64,000 bases of DNA from Palsa-506 sp963755815 (GTDB taxonomy: Bacteria > Actinomycetota > Actinomycetes > Streptosporangiales > Streptosporangiaceae), in contig CAVWLF010000026.1 in NCBI GenBank assembly GCA_963755815.1, positions 186,001 to 250,000 of the forward strand, in the 5' to 3' direction. Made by a program: the position numbers and the translations under genes. Positions 59,416-64,000 of this stretch are shown piece by piece (position 1 is the stretch's first letter; each line of letters begins with the position of its first letter). The notes beneath the pieces are model-generated. The model was not told where the DNA came from, ran no database searches, and was given only the letters and a program-made list of their open reading frames with translations.

Positions 59416-60675
59416 ATGGGAGACGCGCTCGCTGCGCCTCCTCGCGCTTCGTTCGCTCGTTACTGGACGGCTGCCGCGATCAGTTCCTTTGGCTCGGCGG
59501 TGACCGCGGTTGCGATGCCCGTCCTGGTTATCCAGTTGCTCGGCGCGACGCCGTTCGAGGTCGGTGTGGTGAACGCCGCTCAGTTCGTGCCGTATGCGCT
59601 GCTCGGGCTCATCGCCGGCGTGTACACCGATCGGTGGCGTCGGAAACCCGTACTGGTATGGGCGAGCGTCGGGCGTGCTCTCTCCCTGGGCGCGATCCCG
59701 GTCCTGTGGCTGACCGGCGTACTGCAGATCTGGATACTGGTCGTCGCCTTGCTGCTGTTCGGCGCGTTTTCCGTTTTCGGGTTCGCCGCGACCCAGTCGC
59801 TGCTTCCTAGCCTGGTGCCCCGGGCGAGACTGGTTCCGGCCAATGCGCGCCTCGATCAGACAGACGCCGCTGCTCAGACTCTCGGGCCAGCGATCGGCGG
59901 CGGGCTCGTCGGGCTGCTGGGAGCCCCCGTAGCGATTACCGTCGACGCGATCAGCTACCTCGTTGACGCAGCACTCAACGCGAGCCTCCGGGTGGACGAG
60001 CCCCGGCCTGACTCCGGCACCCGCGATCTTCGCGCCGAGATCCGCGACGGCCTGCGATGGACATACCGACATCGCACGCTGGGCCCGCTGGCGGTGTCGG
60101 CCCACGTCTGGTTCCTCGCCCAAGGAGCCGCACTGACGGTGCTTTCCCTCCTTGCCCTGCGATCGCTCGGCTTTACCGCGTTCACATACGGGTTGCTACT
60201 GGCGGCCTTCGGCATCGCCAGCCTGATCGGCGCGTCGATCGCACCATGGTGCGGTGCCCGGCTCGGATCGGGACGGGTGATCATCCTCGCGCGCGTGGCG
60301 TACCCGATCGTCTGGATTCTCGTGGTCATCGCCCCGTCAACCGCGCTCGGTGATGCCCTGCTGTTCGTTGCGCTGTCGCTCCAGGGACTCACCATGGGCG
60401 TAGAGAACTCAAACGAGATGGGCTGGTGGCAGGCGCTCACACCGGACGAGCTTCTCGGCCGAACGAACGCCACCAGGCGCTCGGTCAATCGAACGATGGC
60501 CGCACTCGGAGCTCTCATCGCCGGTGCCCTCGTCGGGCTGATCGGTGATCGCCCCACGCTCATCGGCGTGATCATCGCTTTCGCGGCCGCCGCCCTCACC
60601 GCAGCACTATCGCCGCTGCGCGAAGCATCCCACCAAGACGGCATTAAGCCCGAGATCTCTTCTCCTTCCCAGTAA
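59416..60675 (+). CDS. MFS transporter (macrolide/tetracycline exporter type)
   Basis: The 419-residue protein has 12 membrane helices. After SFARYWTAAAISSFGSAVTA it shows the loop 2-3 region GLIAGVYTDRWRRKPVLVWA and DQTDAAAQTLGPAIGGGLVG, as in MFS_3/DHA3 exporters. GAGTGAGGTTG precedes ATG 59416; the earlier in-frame start at 59323 is not supported. Substrate unknown. Overall plan is like the 648-1946 exporter, but it is not a close copy. Confidence 0.9.
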   Translation: MGDALAAPPRASFARYWTAAAISSFGSAVTAVAMPVLVIQLLGATPFEVGVVNAAQFVPYALLGLIAGVYTDRWRRKPVLVWASVGRALSLGAIPVLWLTGVLQIWILVVALLLFGAFSVFGFAATQSLLPSLVPRARLVPANARLDQTDAAAQTLGPAIGGGLVGLLGAPVAITVDAISYLVDAALNASLRVDEPRPDSGTRDLRAEIRDGLRWTYRHRTLGPLAVSAHVWFLAQGAALTVLSLLALRSLGFTAFTYGLLLAAFGIASLIGASIAPWCGARLGSGRVIILARVAYPIVWILVVIAPSTALGDALLFVALSLQGLTMGVENSNEMGWWQALTPDELLGRTNATRRSVNRTMAALGALIAGALVGLIGDRPTLIGVIIAFAAAALTAALSPLREASHQDGIKPEISSPSQ

Positions 60676-60809
60676 GGATGCATCTCCGGATGGCGATCAG
60701 TCCTGTGTGGCACGGCGTGCCGGCAGAACCGATGGCTGCTGTTTCTCCTTGTACGACTAGGCGCCCGTGTTGCGGATGCCCCATGCGAACGGAACTAGGG
60801 TAAAGATCA

Positions 60810-60926
60810 ATGCCTGCCACCCCGCTGTCCGTCGCCCTCGGCGCCGGCCATGACACCAGCCCCGTCCAGACCACCATCGACGGCTACGCCATGGGCCTGG
60901 CCAAGCGGTCCTTCCAGACCGACTGA
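60810..60926 (+). CDS. Possible 38-aa ORF or gene remnant
   Basis: A short frame (MPATPLSVALGAGHDTSPVQ followed by TTIDGYAMGLAKRSFQTD) ends 7 bases before the DUF5996 start, within its ribosome-binding site. It has typical codon bias but no ribosome-binding site of its own and no recognised family. It could be the leftover of an upstream gene. Confidence 0.3.
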   Translation: MPATPLSVALGAGHDTSPVQTTIDGYAMGLAKRSFQTD

Positions 60927-60933
60927 GGGAGAC

Positions 60934-61914
60934 ATGAACGCTATGACAGCCGCGACGAGCACGAACGGTACGAGCGGAGCAGCAACGCTGTGGGCGGCGA
61001 GACCTGACATCAGCGTCGCCCCGACGATCGACCATATTCACCGGGTGGCGCAGATCGGCGGGAAGTACACACTCGACCAGATCTATGAGCCGAACTGGGG
61101 AAACATTGCCCTGGACGTCACCGGTCGCGGCTTCGCGACACCGACCGTCCGCCGCGGTGACGTCATCTTCCGGGTCGACTACGACCTGCTCGACGATCAG
61201 GTCACCATCGCTGCCAACACCGGTCGGATCTGCCTGCCTCTGCAGGTGGGCTCCGTCGCCACCTTCTACGCCGACTTTGTGGCCGCGGCCGCCACGCTTG
61301 GCATACCAGCCCCGGGCAGCACGATCGAACCCGAGATCCCCGGCGCCGGACGAGCCGACGTCGACGATGAGGAACGGCCGTACGAGCCGACAGTCGCCTC
61401 CTGGGTCGCCACGGCCTACGCCAGCGCAGCGGACGCGCTGATCACCTGGCAGGCTCCCTACCGCGGACACCGGCCACGGGTCGGGATCATGTGGGGCGGC
61501 TTCGACCTGTTCGCCACCCGCTACAACGGGCGGCCCATCACCCCGTCAGACCAAGATCCAATGTTCCTGCGCAACGGCAACACTGAGGAGTCCGCCGCTG
61601 CTGGCTTCGTCCTCGGAGACGACACCTCACCCGCCAACTTCTACGCCTACGTCTCACCCTCGCCAGCAGGCTTCGCCGACGCCGACCTCGTCGTGCCCGG
61701 CGCCCACTACGACGCGACGGCCGGGGTCGCGAATCTTCCCTGGGACGCAGCCCGGGCCATGCCGGACCCGGCCGCAGCCGTCGTGGCGTTCGGGGACGCC
61801 GTCTACCGGGCCGCGGTGGAGTTCGGCGGCTGGGGCTCAGACCTCATCCTCGAACGACGCGACGGCTGGTTCGCCGGCAAGCACCCGATGTACGTCAGCA
61901 GGCCTCGTTCCTGA
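60934..61914 (+). CDS. DUF5996 family protein
   Basis: The 326-residue protein matches DUF5996: IDHIHRVAQIGGKYTLDQIY, NIALDVTGRGFATPTVRRGD, VDYDLLDDQVTIAANTGRIC, MWGGFDLFATRYNGRPITPS and YVSPSPAGFADADLVVPGAH followed by an LPWDAARAMPDPAAAVVAFG end. The family is soluble and of unknown function. GAGGGAG lies just before ATG 60934; an earlier in-frame start at 60850 is not supported. It is convergent with a GNAT gene. Confidence 0.9.
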   Translation: MNAMTAATSTNGTSGAATLWAARPDISVAPTIDHIHRVAQIGGKYTLDQIYEPNWGNIALDVTGRGFATPTVRRGDVIFRVDYDLLDDQVTIAANTGRICLPLQVGSVATFYADFVAAAATLGIPAPGSTIEPEIPGAGRADVDDEERPYEPTVASWVATAYASAADALITWQAPYRGHRPRVGIMWGGFDLFATRYNGRPITPSDQDPMFLRNGNTEESAAAGFVLGDDTSPANFYAYVSPSPAGFADADLVVPGAHYDATAGVANLPWDAARAMPDPAAAVVAFGDAVYRAAVEFGGWGSDLILERRDGWFAGKHPMYVSRPRS

Positions 61915-61984
61915 GCTGATCGATCTTCCCGACCCGCTCGTGAAGCCGCTCATATGCTGGCCGCTCGCGGATGCGGGCTCGAAC

Positions 61985-62536
61985 TCAAGCGGACGGTGTG
62001 CCGGAGGACCGCACGCCGAACCACTGCTGGGCGCCGTACTCCTCGAACCGCTCCACCTCGGTGAACCCCAGCCTCGCCGCGAGGCGCATCGCGCGGTCAT
62101 TGGCGATCTGGGTGCAAAGCACCAGCGGCTCGCCGGGAAGCGCGCCGTCGAACCAGGCGAGTGCCGCTACGCAAGCCTCGTAGGCGTACCCGTGCCCCCA
62201 CGCCTGGGGCAGGAACATGTAGCCGAGCTCGGGTTCCCCAGCCTCCGGGCGGACGTGACCCGGACGCCCTGCGTCCCGCCGGTCGAGCAGCGTGATGAAG
62301 CCGATCATCGCTTCGTTGAGATCGACCACGAAGAGGCCAGAGCGCCACGCTGGCACCTCAGGCACCTCGCGCTCCAGCTCGTCACGCGACCGGGGACCGC
62401 CGATATAGGTGCCCACCTCCGGCGAGGTGAACAACTCGATCAGCGCCGGACGGTCCCGGGCCTCGGGCCCGCGAAGCATGAGCCGCTCGGTCTTGATCGG
62501 GGCTGGAGGCCAGGCGACGGGTCCGGGCTCAGTCAT
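61985..62536 (-). CDS. GNAT family N-acetyltransferase (RimJ/RimL-like)
   Basis: The 183-residue protein has RLMLRGPEARDRPALIELFT at the start, ELGYMFLPQAWGHGYAYEAC as the acetyl-CoA-binding motif and NDRAMRLAARLGFTEVERFE near the end. It resembles the RimJ/RimL-like group. ATG 62536 is preferred to a TTG nine bases upstream. No ribosome-binding site is obvious, and TAGATT upstream could make a leaderless transcript. Substrate unknown. Confidence 0.88.
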   Translation of the reverse strand: MTEPGPVAWPPAPIKTERLMLRGPEARDRPALIELFTSPEVGTYIGGPRSRDELEREVPEVPAWRSGLFVVDLNEAMIGFITLLDRRDAGRPGHVRPEAGEPELGYMFLPQAWGHGYAYEACVAALAWFDGALPGEPLVLCTQIANDRAMRLAARLGFTEVERFEEYGAQQWFGVRSSGTPSA

Positions 62537-62608
62537 GGCGGGCAATCTATCGCGCCCGGCCGGGCCGGAGCCTGAGGCCGACAGCGGCTCGCGACCATGG
62601 GCTGCGCT

Positions 62609-63250
62609 CTAGCCGGGGTGATCGATGTCCACGGGCGGAAGGTTCTCCACCTGCTGCTTGGTGATGTTGAGCCGGATTCCGTCCTGGATTCCGGTCACGG
62701 CGCTGACCGGGATGGCCACTTGCTTGCGCCCCCACAGATGTCCCTCCCGGAGTAGCACGTGGGTAATCCGGCGGTCGTCCGGATCGACGATCAGGCCCTG
62801 CACCCGCCCGATCTCACCATCGAGAGCATGGACGTGCTCACCGGGATGCACCTGTGTTTCACCCGCCGGGACAACCTCCTGGACAATGAACCGGGCCGGC
62901 CGCGACATGGGGGAGGCGCCGGGGGCCTGCATGCTGAGGGCCCCAACGGGTCCTGGTCTCACCACGGGTATGGCCGGCCCCTCGCCGCGGCCTCCTACTC
63001 GCTCTTTGTGCTCGGCGTGGTCGAGCCTGCCGAACTCGACGAGGGTGCAACGCAGCCTGATTTCGCCGGACGTGGTGTCGACCAGGTCCAGGGGGACAAG
63101 CCGACCGGGATGCCGCCCGTGCCCGGGCTCGATGACAAGATGCGTGACCGTATCAGTAGCCGGATCCATGATTATGCGGCGGATCTCGCCGCACGGACCG
63201 TCCGAGCAGCTTGCCTTGGCCCCGATCGCGAATCGTGTCTGGTATGCCAT
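62609..63250 (-). CDS. Double PRC-barrel domain protein
   Basis: The 213-residue protein has two PRC-barrel domains. The first (about 5-75) contains FAIGAKASCSDGPCGEIRRI and IEPGHGRHPGRLVPLDLVDT; the second (about 130-205) contains HALDGEIGRVQGLIVDPDDR and HLWGRKQVAIPVSAVTGIQD. An Arg/Pro/Gly-rich linker joins them. PRC barrels mediate binding in RNA-processing and photosynthetic proteins; actinobacterial stand-alone copies are poorly known. A GGAGGGGAAGG box precedes the ATG. The tRNA-Arg gene lies just upstream on the same strand. Confidence 0.9.
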   Translation of the reverse strand: MAYQTRFAIGAKASCSDGPCGEIRRIIMDPATDTVTHLVIEPGHGRHPGRLVPLDLVDTTSGEIRLRCTLVEFGRLDHAEHKERVGGRGEGPAIPVVRPGPVGALSMQAPGASPMSRPARFIVQEVVPAGETQVHPGEHVHALDGEIGRVQGLIVDPDDRRITHVLLREGHLWGRKQVAIPVSAVTGIQDGIRLNITKQQVENLPPVDIDHPG

Positions 63251-63348
63251 TGCCGCCTTCCCCTCCCAGGCTAGCTCTGGCCGCTGGCGTCGCCAGTACG
63301 GGCAGCACCGCAGTCCGGCTATCTGTGCCCTGAGCTGGGAGTTTGGCT

Positions 63349-63425
63349 GGCGCGCCTGGCAGGACTCGAACCTGCGACCGGCTGCTTAGAAGGCAGCTGC
63401 TCTGTCCAGCTGAGCTACAGGCGCC
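63349..63425 (-). tRNA. tRNA-Arg (anticodon TCT)
   Basis: A complete cloverleaf can be drawn: acceptor GCGCCTG with CAGGCGC, D-arm GCTC...GAGC, anticodon stem GCTGC/GCAGC with loop CTTCTAA (anticodon TCT at 63389-63391), and T-arm GCAGG-TTCGAGT-CCTGC. The discriminator is G, and CCA is encoded (63349-63351). It reads AGA codons, which are very rare in this genome. No duplicated tRNA 3' end was seen in the window, so no integration site is called. Confidence 0.97.
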
Positions 63426-63576
63426 CGGACTTATTGTGCACGACCAGCGTCATGCGCTCGACCCGGCCGATGCGGAATCCGCCGGGCGGAGCCGGGCCCG
63501 GCGATGACCGCGGTAATGGCCCTGGCCATGGGCCGCCCGGCGCGGGGCGCCCCTGCCCTCCCTATCGTCGTGTCCC

Positions 63577-64000
63577 GTGAAACGCCTTGCCGAGCGAGCC
63601 GCGCCCGCCGCGCCGGCCACGCCCGCCGTGACTGCCAGGGCGGCGGCCTGGCCGGCCTGCCGGTGGCCGGTGGCCGGCGGCATCGTGGCGGGCGTCGCCG
63701 CGGACCGGCTGCTCGGCGACCCGCGCCGCGGGCATCCGGTGGCGATCTTCGGCCGGGCCGCCCAGGCGGCGCAGGACCGCTGCTACGCGGACAGCAGGTT
63801 GCGCGGACTGGTGTACGCCGCGGGCTGCGTTATGCCCGTCCTGGCCGCTGCCGCGATGGCCGACCGGCTTTCCCGGCCGCGGCCGTGGGCGCGGCTGGTC
63901 CTGACCGCAACCACCGCATGGGCGGTCACCGGCGCGGCCTCGCTGGCGGCGGAGGCCGGGCGGATTCGCGCTGCCCTGTCGGCCGGGGACCTGCCGGCGG
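63577..64000 (+). CDS. cobD: Cobalamin biosynthesis protein CobD/CbiB, N-terminal part (partial at window edge)
   Basis: A GTG-started frame runs open to the end of the window (141 codons). After about 35 Ala/Pro-rich residues it shows GIVAGVAADRLLGDPRRGHP and VAIFGRAAQAAQDRCYADSR, the hallmark start of CobD/CbiB (D-x-x-x-G-D-P-x-x-x-x-H-P-V). Membrane helices follow. CobD attaches the aminopropanol arm to cobyric acid in the membrane. The 3' end and any neighbouring cob genes lie outside. Confidence 0.9.
   Translation, partial: MKRLAERAAPAAPATPAVTARAAAWPACRWPVAGGIVAGVAADRLLGDPRRGHPVAIFGRAAQAAQDRCYADSRLRGLVYAAGCVMPVLAAAAMADRLSRPRPWARLVLTATTAWAVTGAASLAAEAGRIRAALSAGDLPA

Noticed and set aside
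63349..63425. Integration site of a mobile element at the tRNA-Arg gene
   Set aside because: No integrase gene and no second copy of the tRNA 3' end were seen in the window.

Overview
The window is very GC-rich and codon bias, actinobacterial marker genes (encoded-CCA tRNA-Arg(UCU), mycobacterial-type fused ABC exporter, VKOR redox genes, DUF3040, DUF2568, DUF5996, cobD, many GTG/TTG starts, leaderless-looking promoters) point to a filamentous high-GC actinomycete, probably near Streptosporangiales. The genus cannot be fixed from the sequence. It is chromosomal: there is no replication gene, phage structural gene, transposase or CRISPR array.

Layout. 0-9 kb: a truncated acetyltransferase, an MFS exporter, an orphan FtsX-type permease, and a MarR-controlled, fused heterodimeric ABC exporter. 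9-11.6 kb: an envelope thiol-redox operon, in which a VKOR is flanked by two DUF929 CPYC proteins. 11.8-16.4 kb: a long 11-bp-period repeat array, then a molybdate/tungstate-type ABC importer with an XRE regulator carrying a ligand-binding domain. 16.4-30.5 kb: single-gene metabolism and housekeeping (methyltransferase, GNATs, DUF2254, epimerase, PEBP, beta-propeller, dehydrogenases, aldo/keto reductase, M20 peptidase, Pth2, a small UvrD-tail-like protein).

30.8-40.6 kb is a catabolic region. A LacI-type regulator sits between a three-gene operon (Gfo/Idh oxidoreductase, DUF993, TIM-barrel isomerase) and an amine-utilisation set (aldehyde dehydrogenase, APC permease, copper amine oxidase). 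LacI-like palindromes lie in the divergent promoter region and upstream of the dehydrogenase. The expected flow is amine import, oxidation to aldehyde, then acid.

41-43 kb holds an unusual operon: alkyltransferase (MGMT), ECF sigma factor, second MGMT, preceded by four direct repeats with exact 16-bp spacing. 43.8-46.3 kb has an SPFH protein with a ribbon-helix-helix partner under a palindrome-rich promoter, a small membrane protein and a peptidoglycan-binding protein. 46.4-52 kb looks accessory: gene stubs, an ArsR-like/membrane coiled-coil pair whose promoter and 5' end are duplicated as a decayed copy in front of an ABC exporter, and a VapBC-type toxin-antitoxin pair. 52-64 kb has a large LuxR (LAL) regulator, SRPBCC and hypothetical proteins, an atypical SDR, a DUF1275 stub, an esterase, an MFS exporter, DUF5996, a GNAT, a PRC-barrel protein, the tRNA and the 5' part of cobD.
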